Source: Aliisedimentitalea scapharcae (GTDB lineage Bacteria; Pseudomonadota; Alphaproteobacteria; Rhodobacterales; Rhodobacteraceae). Taken from it: DNA of 64,000 nucleotides. A program made the position numbers and the translations under genes. Each line of letters opens with the position of its first letter. Within the stretch, counting starts at the first letter, position 1. The DNA lies in the NCBI RefSeq assembly GCF_045277565.1, contig NZ_CP123584.1:682001-746000 (forward strand), written 5' to 3'. Below the pieces are notes generated by a model. The model saw only the letters and a program-made list of their open reading frames with translations. It did no database searches and was not told the DNA's origin. Shown one piece after another: positions 8,324 to 17,300 of this stretch.

Positions 8324-8533
8324 GTGGCTGCTGAGAGGACATCAGAGTATCGCATCGTTCGCTGCTGGGTCGAGCGCCAAACATAGCGGATGGTCAAGGG
8401 CTGCACTGCGGGACTTTGCTTCCGTTGGATTTTGCGTCCAGCTTTATCTGCTTCACCCCGATTTTCCATCGTTGGTGTTGGATCAGTGGGATTGGATTGA
8501 TTCAGAGACGGAGAATTCGACGGTGTAAACTCG

Positions 8534-9397
8534 CTACTGACTTTCCCAATTGAGTTCCAATCGCAGGGCAGTTCCCAAATTGGATATTGGGATGCTAATG
8601 CTAAGAAACTCCGACTGGTTCGAAACGGTGCCGGAAAAGACACCAACAACTTTTTCCTCGCCATCAATATGGGCAAGAACTGGTGCGCCAGAGTCGCCAT
8701 GCATCACGGAGCACTTTTGAAAAAATAGCCTGTGATCCACGCTGTTCTCTGAAGCTCCACAATCACCGGCGACCGACAGAACATGTGGTCTTAAGGCCGC
8801 GTACCCTGCAAGGAGGAAAGATGTGCCTTCAAGTTCTCTCGTGTCCATCGAGTGCGGGGTCAGAAATCCTGTCTCTCGACCGATTGGGTCCTTCAAAACT
8901 AACAAAGCCCAATCCTGAGAGAAGTTACTCCTGAAATCACGGCTGCGGATGTTCTGCACCGGATCGACAATATACCTGGCGACCTCAGAAACAGCTTCCC
9001 CTGCACCTCGTTGGTAACCTGCGACAAACCGAATGCTCTGTGCCGGAATCCATGATTTCCGGGGGAAGTTGTACAAACAATGCGATGCCGTGAGCACAAT
9101 TCGCTCGGACAGAAGTGTTCCGGTGCAATGTTGTCTGACCTCGGTGCTGGCGAAATTTACGCGACCAATAGCTCTCCATGGCGGCATCGATGCATCCACA
9201 ATTTCGCGTTCTCGGATAGCTTGGCAACCTTGAGCCAATTTTTTACCGACCCCGCACAGCGCATCCAACTCGAGTACAAAAGCATCATCACCAAGTGGCC
9301 CGACATCCGGAACTTTCGAGGCTTCGGCCATACCTGCCGGTGTCGAGAAAAAGGCGGAACAAATCACCACCAGCGCGACTATCGCAGTATGCTTCAT
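8534..9397 (-). CDS. Secreted trypsin-like serine protease (S1 family)
   Basis: A 287-residue chymotrypsin-fold protease with a Sec signal peptide (hydrophobic stretch about residues 4-20, cleavage near AGMAEA). The catalytic triad is intact: His106 in LTASHC, Asp162 in QDWALL and Ser236 in HGDSGAPV. Cys residues around the triad (for example 91/107 and 213/229) suggest disulfides, fitting the periplasm or exterior. The region between the signal peptide and the mature start (CQAIREREIVDASMPPWRAI) looks like an activation peptide. ATG 9397 is preferred over GTG 9403 because AGGAGG sits 8 bp before it. Gene and flanks look AT-richer than neighbours, suggesting acquisition. The natural substrate is unknown. 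Confidence 0.9.
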   Translation of the reverse strand: MKHTAIVALVVICSAFFSTPAGMAEASKVPDVGPLGDDAFVLELDALCGVGKKLAQGCQAIREREIVDASMPPWRAIGRVNFASTEVRQHCTGTLLSERIVLTASHCLYNFPRKSWIPAQSIRFVAGYQRGAGEAVSEVARYIVDPVQNIRSRDFRSNFSQDWALLVLKDPIGRETGFLTPHSMDTRELEGTSFLLAGYAALRPHVLSVAGDCGASENSVDHRLFFQKCSVMHGDSGAPVLAHIDGEEKVVGVFSGTVSNQSEFLSISIPISNLGTALRLELNWESQ

Positions 9398-9916
9398 CCT
9401 CACGTCCTCCTTAGGAAAATATCAAGTAAGTATATTGTCACGCGATCTACACAAATTGATTTCAGTTCGAAATTTTTGCCACAGGGCACATCCAACATAT
9501 AGGTTTGATCAAGAAATGTCAGGTTCGGGCTCGGAGCCGCCTTTTGCTGCATCGGGTCAGAACAATGTGGTGGAGCCTTTGGTTCGTCTGCTCCTGTTCC
9601 CTGGTCCGGCGGGATATGGTCTGGCCAAAAGTATCTGGCTGACAGTTGAGTGTGTTGACCTAGCCTGATGGGTGGCCCTAGTCGGGTAAATGCGGGATCT
9701 GCAAGATCAACCAAAAGGTTGAATATGCATTTTCGGGGGATTTTCCTGTTTGTGGGGCGATCCTAGCCAGTGGATGGCGTGTTTCGAATCCCTTCTTTCT
9801 TGGTAATCTGTTTGTTTTCAATATGTTAAGGTGCGGCGAAAGAGTCTGTCAGAACAATTGACTCTGTGCCCCCGACGCCTTAGCACCACCCATGAACAAG
9901 CGTGAGGGAAACGCCG
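9398..9916. other. Gene-free gap upstream of the F0 operon
   Basis: No convincing coding sequence is seen. The left part should hold the protease promoter on the minus strand. The right part holds a candidate atp promoter (TTGGTA 9800-9805, 16-bp spacer, TATGTT 9822-9827) and an inverted repeat AGAGTC (9841-9846)/GACTCT (9860-9865) in the presumed leader. Regulatory roles are inferred. Confidence 0.4.
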
Positions 9917-10252
9917 GTGACTGATGACGACCAAAAGCAGCGCATGGCGCAGCTTGAGGCGCGGCTCGCACAGGCAAAGCAGGCGCAAGCGCCCAAGCCC
10001 CGCGCGGATGAGCACTATAGCCTCGCCAATCAGGCCTGGCGCATGGTGATTGAACTTGTTGCCGGTCTGGGGATCGGTTTTGGCATTGGATACGGGCTGG
10101 ACAGCCTGTTCGGGACAATCCCGATCTTTCTGGTGCTGTTTACATTGATGGGTCTCGCCGCCGGGGTGAAAACAATGCTCCGCAGCGCGCAGGAGATCCA
10201 GGAACAGAAACTGGCCGAACAGGCCGACAAAGACACGGAAAGCCGGGATTGA
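9917..10252 (+). CDS. atpI: ATP synthase protein I
   Basis: AtpI assists assembly of the c-ring of F1F0 ATP synthase. The 111-residue product has a charged, Gln/Ala-rich N-terminus and two membrane helices (about residues 37-58 and 66-88), typical of the family. The GTG at 9917 follows GAGGG by about 9 bp; a GTG at 9902 lacks a ribosome site. It leads the F0 operon with atpB 40 bp downstream, the standard order in alphaproteobacteria. Confidence 0.88.
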   Translation: MTDDDQKQRMAQLEARLAQAKQAQAPKPRADEHYSLANQAWRMVIELVAGLGIGFGIGYGLDSLFGTIPIFLVLFTLMGLAAGVKTMLRSAQEIQEQKLAEQADKDTESRD

Positions 10253-10292
10253 TCACGCCGAATGATCACCGGGCGACAGGAGAAACGAACTG

Positions 10293-11093
10293 ATGGGCAA
10301 GATATTTTTCTATATCGTTTTGGCAGTGGTGCTGGTTTCGGGGCTGCTGTTCGCGCCTGAGCAATCCGGCCTGCAGATCCATCCCATGGAGCAGTTCGAA
10401 GTCAAATCGCTGTTTGGTGGCCATGTCGGCATGTTTTCGGTCACCAACGTGACGCTGTGGATGGCGCTGACCATCGTCGCAACCATCGCGTTGCTGGTGC
10501 TGAGCACATCGCGCCGCGCCATCGTGCCCAGCCGGGCGCAGTCGATTGCCGAGCTGGCCTATGGGTTCATCTACAAGATGGTCGAAGATGTGGCCGGCAA
10601 GGACGCGATCAAGTTCTTTCCCTACATCATGACCCTGTTCATCTTTATCGTTGTGGCCAACTTCCTGGGTCTGTTGCCCATGTCGTTCTCGACCACATCG
10701 CATATCGCCGTCACCGCAATCCTGGCCGCATTGGTGTTCATCACCGTGACCGTGGTCGGGTTTGTCAAGAACGGTGCCGGGTTCCTGGGTCTGTTCTGGG
10801 TGTCGAGCGCGCCGATGGCGCTGCGTCCGATCCTGGCGATCATCGAATTGATCTCGTACTTTGTTCGCCCTGTTAGCCACTCTATTCGTCTGGCGGGTAA
10901 CATCATGGCGGGCCACGCGGTTCTGAAGGTGTTCGCGGGTTTTGCAGGCGCCCTGGGCCTGTTCAGCTTCCTGCCGATCTTCGCTATCACCGCGGTCTAT
11001 GCGCTGGAGGTCCTGGTGGCCTTTATCCAGGCGTATGTCTTTACCATTCTGACTTGTGTGTACCTGAAGGACGCTCTGCATCCGTCGCACTAA
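10293..11093 (+). CDS. atpB: ATP synthase F0 subunit a
   Basis: Subunit a forms the proton half-channels that drive c-ring rotation in the inner membrane. The 266-residue product contains IHPMEQF near residue 29 and the essential arginine of helix 4 at about residue 199 (HSIRLAGNIMAGH). It has five to six membrane helices. AGGAG lies upstream of ATG 10293. It is followed by atpE. Confidence 0.97.
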   Translation: MGKIFFYIVLAVVLVSGLLFAPEQSGLQIHPMEQFEVKSLFGGHVGMFSVTNVTLWMALTIVATIALLVLSTSRRAIVPSRAQSIAELAYGFIYKMVEDVAGKDAIKFFPYIMTLFIFIVVANFLGLLPMSFSTTSHIAVTAILAALVFITVTVVGFVKNGAGFLGLFWVSSAPMALRPILAIIELISYFVRPVSHSIRLAGNIMAGHAVLKVFAGFAGALGLFSFLPIFAITAVYALEVLVAFIQAYVFTILTCVYLKDALHPSH

Positions 11094-11148
11094 GTTTCGA
11101 ACCTACTCATCATCTAATCCCAACAATTCCATCGTAAGGAGAATACAC

Positions 11149-11373
11149 ATGGAAGGCGATCTCGCACACATCGGCGCAGGCCTGGCAGCAATCGGTTCCG
11201 GCGCAGCCGCTATCGGTGTTGGTAACGTAGCTGGCAACTTCCTGGCTGGCGCTCTGCGCAACCCTTCGGCAGCTGCTGGTCAGACTGCTACTCTCTTCAT
11301 CGGCATCGCGTTTGCAGAAGCTCTGGGCATCTTCTCGTTCCTGGTCGCTCTGCTGCTGATGTTCGCCGTCTAA
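11149..11373 (+). CDS. atpE: ATP synthase F0 subunit c
   Basis: The proteolipid of the rotor ring, 74 residues in two helices joined by the polar loop RNPSA (residues 37-41). The ion-binding acid is Glu57 in IAFAEALGIF. The N-helix carries the expected Gly/Ala packing pattern (GAGLAAIGSGAAAIGVG). No sodium-type signature is visible, so proton coupling is likely. A strong AAGGAG ribosome site precedes it, consistent with the high copy number needed. Confidence 0.98.
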   Translation: MEGDLAHIGAGLAAIGSGAAAIGVGNVAGNFLAGALRNPSAAAGQTATLFIGIAFAEALGIFSFLVALLLMFAV

Positions 11374-11465
11374 GACCCTTCGGAACCTATTTCCTTACGG
11401 TTGGGCGGTGCGCCGGATACCGGATGTACCGCCCAATGTAACGGCAAGTTCCTTAGGAGGACGAC

Positions 11466-12014
11466 ATGGCGAGCACTACAACCGATACAGCCCACGGGGC
11501 TGCCGAGGCCGCACACGGCGGTGGCTCGGCAATGCCGCAGCTGGACTTCTCGACCTTTTCGAACCAGATCTTCTGGCTCGTGGTCACGCTTGTCGTGATC
11601 TACCTGGTCCTGTCGCGCGTCGCATTGCCCCGCATTGCAGCCGTGCTGGCGGAACGTCAGGGTACCATTACCAACGACCTGGCTGCTGCCCACGATCTGA
11701 AGGCAAAAGCAGTCGAGGCCGAAAACGCCTATAACAAGGCTTTGGCCGATGCCCGTGCTGATGCACAGCGCATCTCTGCCGAAACCCGCGCCGAAATCCA
11801 GGCTGATCTGGACGAGGCAATCGCCAAGGCGGACGTCGAAATCTCTGCGAAAGCAGCGGAATCGGCCAAAGCCATTTCGGCCATTCGTGCCGAAGCGACC
11901 GAAACTGCACGGTTGGTTGCTTCCGACACTGCGGTGGAAATCGTGGCGGCTTTGGGTGGCAAGGCCGACGCCGATGCAGTGGCCGCGGCCGTTGCAGACC
12001 AGATGAAAGGATAA
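11466..12014 (+). CDS. atpX: ATP synthase F0 subunit b'
   Basis: One of the two divergent peripheral-stalk subunits found in phototrophs and their alphaproteobacterial relatives. The 182-residue product has an Ala/His-rich N-terminal leader, one membrane helix (about residues 36-54) and a long charged coiled coil (ENAYNKALADARADAQR). It pairs with subunit b encoded 5 bp downstream. AGGAGG precedes the start. Confidence 0.93.
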   Translation: MASTTTDTAHGAAEAAHGGGSAMPQLDFSTFSNQIFWLVVTLVVIYLVLSRVALPRIAAVLAERQGTITNDLAAAHDLKAKAVEAENAYNKALADARADAQRISAETRAEIQADLDEAIAKADVEISAKAAESAKAISAIRAEATETARLVASDTAVEIVAALGGKADADAVAAAVADQMKG

Positions 12015-12019
12015 GAGAC

Positions 12020-12580
12020 ATGCGTAATCTTCTCGCCCTTGTCCTGACTGTTGGTGTGACCAGCCCCGCATTTGCGGCCAGCGGTCCGTTCCTGTCGCTG
12101 GGCAACACGAACTTTGTTGTTCTGCTGTCGTTCCTGCTGTTCATTGGCATCCTGCTGCTGGTCAAAGTGCCCAGCCTTTTGGGTGGTCAGCTGGACAAGC
12201 GGGCCGATGGCATCCAGGAAGAACTGAACGAAGCACGCGCCCTGCGTGAAGAAGCTCAGACCATCCTGGCGTCCTATGAGCGCAAGCAACAGGAAGTTCA
12301 GGTCCAGGCCGACGCGATCGTTGCCGCCGCCCGTGAAGAAGCCGCTCTGGCTGCTGAACAGGCCAAGGCAGATCTGGCCGAGTCCATCGAACGTCGTCTG
12401 GCCGCTGCCCAGGACCAGATCGCTTCTGCCGAAGCCTCTGCTGTCAAGGAAGTGCGCGATCAGGCCATCACCGTTGCGGTTGCCGTCGCAGACAAGGTGA
12501 TCTCGGCACAAATGACCGCAGCATCGGCAAACAAGCTGATCGACGCGGCCATTTCGGACGTGGATACAAAATTGCACTGA
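12020..12580 (+). CDS. atpF: ATP synthase F0 subunit b
   Basis: The second stalk subunit, 186 residues. It begins with a signal-like segment (MRNLLALVLTVGVTSPAFAA), followed by the membrane anchor FVVLLSFLLFIGILLLVKV and a coiled coil rich in Glu/Ala/Gln. This b form with a cleavable-looking leader is common in Rhodobacteraceae. It is the last gene of the F0 operon; the F1 genes are elsewhere, as usual for the group. Confidence 0.94.
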   Translation: MRNLLALVLTVGVTSPAFAASGPFLSLGNTNFVVLLSFLLFIGILLLVKVPSLLGGQLDKRADGIQEELNEARALREEAQTILASYERKQQEVQVQADAIVAAAREEAALAAEQAKADLAESIERRLAAAQDQIASAEASAVKEVRDQAITVAVAVADKVISAQMTAASANKLIDAAISDVDTKLH

Positions 12581-12611
12581 TCGCAGATCCTGCGTTCATC
12601 ACGTGATCAAG

Positions 12612-12650
12612 AAACCCGGCCCCTGGTGGTCGGGTTTTCTGATTTTTGGG
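12612..12650 (+). terminator. Intrinsic terminator of the F0 atp operon
   Basis: AAACCCGGCC (12612-12621) pairs with GGTCGGGTTT (12628-12637), including one G-U pair, around a 6-nt loop. A T-rich run follows. Confidence 0.8.
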
Positions 12651-12655
12651 CATGT

Positions 12656-13249
12656 TTAGTGTGTGGGCTGCGGGTGTGGCAGCGTCAGGCCAATCTGATA
12701 GCTGCGGTGCAGAAGCGATTGGCGGCGCGCGTCGGATCCGGTTGATCCGCACAAGAGTTCGAGCCGTCGGGGGGACAGGCCGAAATACCCAAAGGTGCCG
12801 TCGATCCACGCGGTTTCCAGTGCCGCCAGATACCCCTGATCGCGAATTTCATCAGAGCGCGCGCCTGCAGGCACCAGCAGGACCCCAGAGCGGGGGCGTT
12901 GCAGCGATAGGTTCGGATCGGCGAGCTGATCATAGGCCCATCCCCAGGTCCACACACGGTCTACCCAGCCTTTGGTCATGGACGGCATCCCCCACCAAAA
13001 CAAGGGAAACACCAGACAGATGGCATCGGCCCGCGCAATGCGGGCCTGTTCTGCGGCGACATCCGGCATTGGGGTCTCGCTGTTGGCGTCCACATCGCCT
13101 TGGGACCAGCGCGGATCAAAGCCTTCGGCGTGCAGATCGGCGAGCTCGACCGTATGACCCGCGGCGGTGGCCCCGGCCATGAACTGCTGCGCGACAGCCG
13201 CCGAAAAGGCGTTTGGGTTGGGATGGTCGAGAACCGTGAGAACATGCAT
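12656..13249 (-). CDS. Flavodoxin-fold NAD(P)H oxidoreductase
   Basis: A 197-residue protein of the NAD(P)H dehydrogenase (quinone)/MdaB-like flavodoxin-fold family. The start MHVLTVLDHPNPNAFSAAV is the typical first strand and FMN phosphate loop. LVFPLFWWGMPSMTKGWVDRV near residue 80 is the second FMN motif with the aromatic WW pair. It probably reduces quinones or other electron acceptors in the cytosol. ATG 13249 follows a G-rich stretch. It converges with the atp operon and stands alone. Confidence 0.85.
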   Translation of the reverse strand: MHVLTVLDHPNPNAFSAAVAQQFMAGATAAGHTVELADLHAEGFDPRWSQGDVDANSETPMPDVAAEQARIARADAICLVFPLFWWGMPSMTKGWVDRVWTWGWAYDQLADPNLSLQRPRSGVLLVPAGARSDEIRDQGYLAALETAWIDGTFGYFGLSPRRLELLCGSTGSDARRQSLLHRSYQIGLTLPHPQPTH

Positions 13250-13351
13250 GAAAACCCCCTGAGTATTGCCTGCTCGAACACTGTCTAGGATCTCAAGCCT
13301 GCTTGAGGTCAAGGGAAAATACCCGGGTGGCAGAGGGGGCTGGGGGCCGGA

Positions 13352-14122
13352 TCAGTCGTCGCCCAGTTCGTGGCGCAGCCGTTGGCGGGCGATGGTTTCG
13401 TTCCGGTCGGCTTTGATCTGGGCGATCAGGCAGGTTTCGACGTAATCGAGGTGATCTTCGACGGCGGTGCGGGCCCGGTCTGGGTCACGGGCCTGAAGCG
13501 CGTCGTTGATGGCGCGGTGCTGGTCCAGCAGGGCGGCGCGGGAGGTGCGTTGTTTGAACATGATCTTGCGATTGTAGAACACGCCTTCACGCAGCAGGTC
13601 GAACATCGACCGCATCATGTGCAGCATCACCACATTGTGGCTGGCATCTATGATGGCGGAATGGAACTGCGCGTCGAGTTTGGCCTCTTCTTCGGGATTG
13701 CGTTTGGTCTGGGCGACTTCCATCTTGTCCAGGATCGTCTGGATGACTTTGAGGTCGCTGTCGGACCCGAATTTTGCCGCCCGTTGCGCGGCCAGCCCTT
13801 CCATGTCCCGGCGGAATGACAGGTAGTCGAACACCGCCTCGTCCTGGCTGGCGAACAGCTGGATCAGCGCGGGGGAAAAGGCCGAGCCCAGAACATCGGC
13901 CACAAAGATCCCGGAGCCCGCACGGCTGCTGAGCAACCCGCGCTGTTGCAGCTCGGCGACGGCATCGCGCAGGGACGGGCGGGAGACGCCCAGTTTGTCC
14001 GACAATTCCCGTTCCGAAGGCAGCCGCTCTCCTGGACGCAGGATGCCCCGGAGGATCAATTGTTCGATTTGCCGGACCACGGAGGTCGATAGCTTTTCGG
14101 GTTGAACTTTTTCAAAGGGCAT
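13352..14122 (-). CDS. GntR/FadR-family transcriptional regulator
   Basis: A 256-residue regulator. The N-terminal winged helix (about residues 10-75) contains LPSERELSDKLGVSRPSLRD, and a C-terminal all-helical FCD ligand domain follows (FHSAIIDASHNVVMLHMM and later EDHLDYVE). FCD His/Asp residues that bind a metal with carboxylate ligands appear present, so an organic acid effector is likely. ATG 14122 has AGGAA about 8 bp upstream. The promoter immediately upstream overlaps an inverted repeat, suggesting autorepression. The frame stays open to 14254, but homology starts at MPFEKVQPEKLS. It resembles PdhR/LldR-type regulators. Confidence 0.9.
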   Translation of the reverse strand: MPFEKVQPEKLSTSVVRQIEQLILRGILRPGERLPSERELSDKLGVSRPSLRDAVAELQQRGLLSSRAGSGIFVADVLGSAFSPALIQLFASQDEAVFDYLSFRRDMEGLAAQRAAKFGSDSDLKVIQTILDKMEVAQTKRNPEEEAKLDAQFHSAIIDASHNVVMLHMMRSMFDLLREGVFYNRKIMFKQRTSRAALLDQHRAINDALQARDPDRARTAVEDHLDYVETCLIAQIKADRNETIARQRLRHELGDD

Positions 14123-14135
14123 TGGGTCATTCCTG

Positions 14136-14173
14136 TTTGGTAAAGTTATATGACCAAATCGGGCGGGCATCAA
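14136..14173 (-). promoter_or_regulatory. gntR promoter overlapped by an operator-like inverted repeat
   Basis: The inverted repeat TTTGGT (14136-14141) / ACCAAA (14153-14158) straddles a -10 box TATAAC (complement of 14145-14150). A -35 TTGATG (complement of 14168-14173) is exactly 17 bp away. TGGT/ACCA arms are typical of FadR/PdhR-type operators. Autoregulation is inferred. Confidence 0.6.
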
Positions 14174-14362
14174 TGACGGCTGCGCCGTGACCTGGGACCG
14201 TGGTCCGGGGAGGCGCGCGACAGGGGGCGGATTCGGGGCCTGAATTCCCAACATTTTGTGGATAACTTTGTGGGTTCGGCTTCATATAGACATAAATCGT
14301 TGACTCCGGGCGATGGCGGGCCTCACATTTGGGGTCCAACAGGAATCGGCCGCAGGTATCCA

Positions 14363-17300
14363 TTGAGGTTTTCCAAACTCAGACTTACAGGCTTTAAAAG
14401 CTTTGTTGATCCGACCGATCTGATCATCGCGGACGGGCTGACCGGCGTTGTCGGTCCCAATGGCTGTGGCAAGTCGAATCTGTTGGAAGCCCTGCGGTGG
14501 GTGATGGGGGAAAACCGCCCCAAGGCGATGCGGGGCGGCGGCATGGAGGACGTGATCTTTGCCGGGACTTCGAGCCGGGCGGCACGCAATTTTGCCGAAG
14601 TGTCGCTGCTCATGGACAACACCGAACGGTTGGCACCATCGGGATTCAACGACAGCGATTCGCTGGAAATCATCCGACGGATCACCCGGGACATCGGCAG
14701 CGCCTACAAGACCAATGGCAAGGACGTGCGCGCCCGCGATGTGCAGATGCTGTTTGCGGATGCATCGACCGGGGCCCATTCCCCGGCGTTGGTGCGACAG
14801 GGCCAGATTTCCGAGCTGATCAATGCCAAGCCCAAGGCGCGGCGGCGCATTCTGGAAGAAGCGGCCGGGATTTCGGGACTGTATCAGCGCCGCCACGAGG
14901 CCGAATTGAAGCTGAAGGGCACCGAACAGAACCTGTTGCGGGTCGATGATGTGGTCGAGCAACTGGCCGCCCAGTTGCAGCAATTGGCCCGCCAGGCCCG
15001 TCAGGCGGCGCGATACCGCCAGATCGGGGATCAGCTGCGTCTGGCCGAAGGGATGCTGCTGTACCGGCGCTGGCGCGAGGCCGATGAGGCCCGGTTGGCC
15101 GCCGAAGACGTTCTGAAGACCCGCACCACCCAGACCTCTCAGGCCGAGGCCGCTGCGCGCGCGGCCAGCCAGCGGCGCGAGGGCGAGGAAGAGAGATTGC
15201 CGCCCCTGCGCGAGGAAGCGGCCATTGCCGCCGCCATCCTGCAACGGTTGCAGGTTCAGCGCGATGCCCTGAGCGATCAGGATGCCCAGGCCCGCCAGAC
15301 CATCGAAACCCTGACCAGCCGGATTGTGCAACTGGGGCAGGACATCGAACGTGAAACCGGGTTGAACCGGGACGCTGGCGAGACCATCGAACGGCTGGAG
15401 TGGGAACAGCGCGAATTGTCCAAGGCCGCCGATGGCTATGATGACAAGCTGGAAGACTCTGCCGAACAGGCCCGGGAGTCCGCGGCGATCCTGCAGGAGC
15501 GCGAGGACCACCTGTCCCAGGTCACCGAAGATGTGGCGCGTCTGGTGGCGCGTCACCAGTCCGCACAGCGATTGGTGGAGGACAGCCGCAAGACCCTGAA
15601 CCGATCCGAAGGAGAGGCGGACAAGGCGCGTCTGGCCGTGGATCAGGCCCGTGGCACGCTGGAACAGGCCGAAGCCGATTTCGAAACCGCGCAAACCGCG
15701 GAAGAAGAAGCCATGGAAGCGGCCGAACAGGCCGAGGACATGCTGGCCGAAGCCGATGAAGCCCGGACCGAGACCCAAGCACGCGAAGCGGACGCACGGG
15801 CGGAACTGTCGGCGGCAGACGGCGAATTGGGGGCCCTGCGCGCCGAAATGACCGCGCTGGCCAAGCTGGTCGATCGCGATACCGCCGAGGGCGGTCAAAT
15901 TCTGGATGAGTTGCGGGTCGAGCCGGGGTTCGAAAAGGCGCTGGGGGCGGCGTTGGCCGATGACCTGCGCGCGCCTTTGGTGGCGTCGGACGGGCCATCG
16001 GGCTGGGTTCAACTGCCCGGATATGATCAGGATGCGTCGCTGCCCGCGGGGGCGACGCCGCTGGCGCTGCATGTGTCGGGCCCCGAGGCGTTGGGCCGCC
16101 GGATTGCACAGATCGGTCTGGTCGAAGGCGATATGGGATCGCGTCTGCAACCGATGTTGCAGCCCGGTCAGCGCCTGGTGTCCTCAGAAGGCGATCTGTG
16201 GCGCTGGGACGGGTACCGGGCCTGGGCCGAAGACGCCCCCAGCGCCGCCGCCATGCGGTTGGAACAGCTGAACCGCCTGGAGGCGTTGAAGCAGGAGTTC
16301 GAGCGGGTCGGTGCGATTGCAGACGGGGCCCGCGCCGCACATGCGTCCCTGTCACGCAGGTTGATCGAGGTGACAGAGGCGGACAAGGCCGCGCGCCAGG
16401 CCCGCCGGGTTGCCGACCAGCGGGTGGCGGATGCGGCACGGGCGCTGAGCCGGGCCGAAGCGGAACGCAACCTGTCCGAAGGTCGGTTGGAAACGCTGGG
16501 ACTGGCGGTCACGCGCCACACCGAAGATGCGATGGCGGCCCGCCAGCAATTGGGCGACGCCGAAACGGCCATGGCCGATCTGGGAAATCTCGAGTCGGCG
16601 CGGGCCAGTGTCGAAGACATCAAACAGACGGTGGAAGCCGCGCGCATCACCATGCTGACCCATCGGTCGTTGCATGACGAATTGCGCCGCGAAGGCGAAG
16701 CCCGGACCAAGCGGTCACAGCAGGTGACCAAGGACCTGAGCGGCTGGCGTCACAGGTTGGAGACCGCAGAGCGGCGGATTTCGGAACTGGTCGAGCGGCG
16801 GGACGCGTCTCAGGAGGATCTGGAAGACGCCCATGCGGTTCCCGAGGAGATCGCGGAAAAGCGCGAAGAGCTGTCGGGGGCCATTACAGAGGCCGAGGCG
16901 CGCAAGGCCGAGGCCAGTGACGCATTGATCGGCGCCGAAACCCGGCTGCGGGACGCGGTGCAGGACGAGCGGGAAACCGAACGTCTGGCTTCGGAGGCCC
17001 GGGAAGCCAGGGCCGCCGCCGAAGCCCGCACAGAGGCGGCGCGCGAAACGGTGCAGGCCGGTGCCGAACGCATCGCCGAGGAACAGCAGCTGACACCGGC
17101 GCAATTGCTGACCCAGTTGGACGTTGACCCGGACGCCATGCCAAATGCCGAAACGCTGGAGGCCGAAGTCAACCGGCACAAACGCCAGCGTGACTCGTTG
17201 GGGGCGGTGAACCTGCGGGCCGAAGAAGACGCCCGCGAGGTTCAGGAGGAATACGACACGCTGGTGTCAGAGAAGTCGGACCTGGAAGAAGCGATCAAGA

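Noticed and set aside
8324..8533. Possible insertion-sequence remnant beside the protease gene
   Set aside because: No transposase motif, terminal inverted repeats or target duplication could be identified.
9781..9800. tRNA-like T-loop GTTTCGAATCCC
   Set aside because: The flanking bases do not form the T-arm or acceptor stems; no cloverleaf.
14258..14362. N-terminal extension of smc from an upstream ATG
   Set aside because: The extra 35 codons do not match SMC; the family begins at the TTG at 14363 with a plausible ribosome site.
14282..16150. Long minus-strand open frame opposite smc
   Set aside because: It mirrors the coding frame of smc in GC-rich DNA; its translation lacks domains and is rich in Gly/Pro/Arg/Leu.
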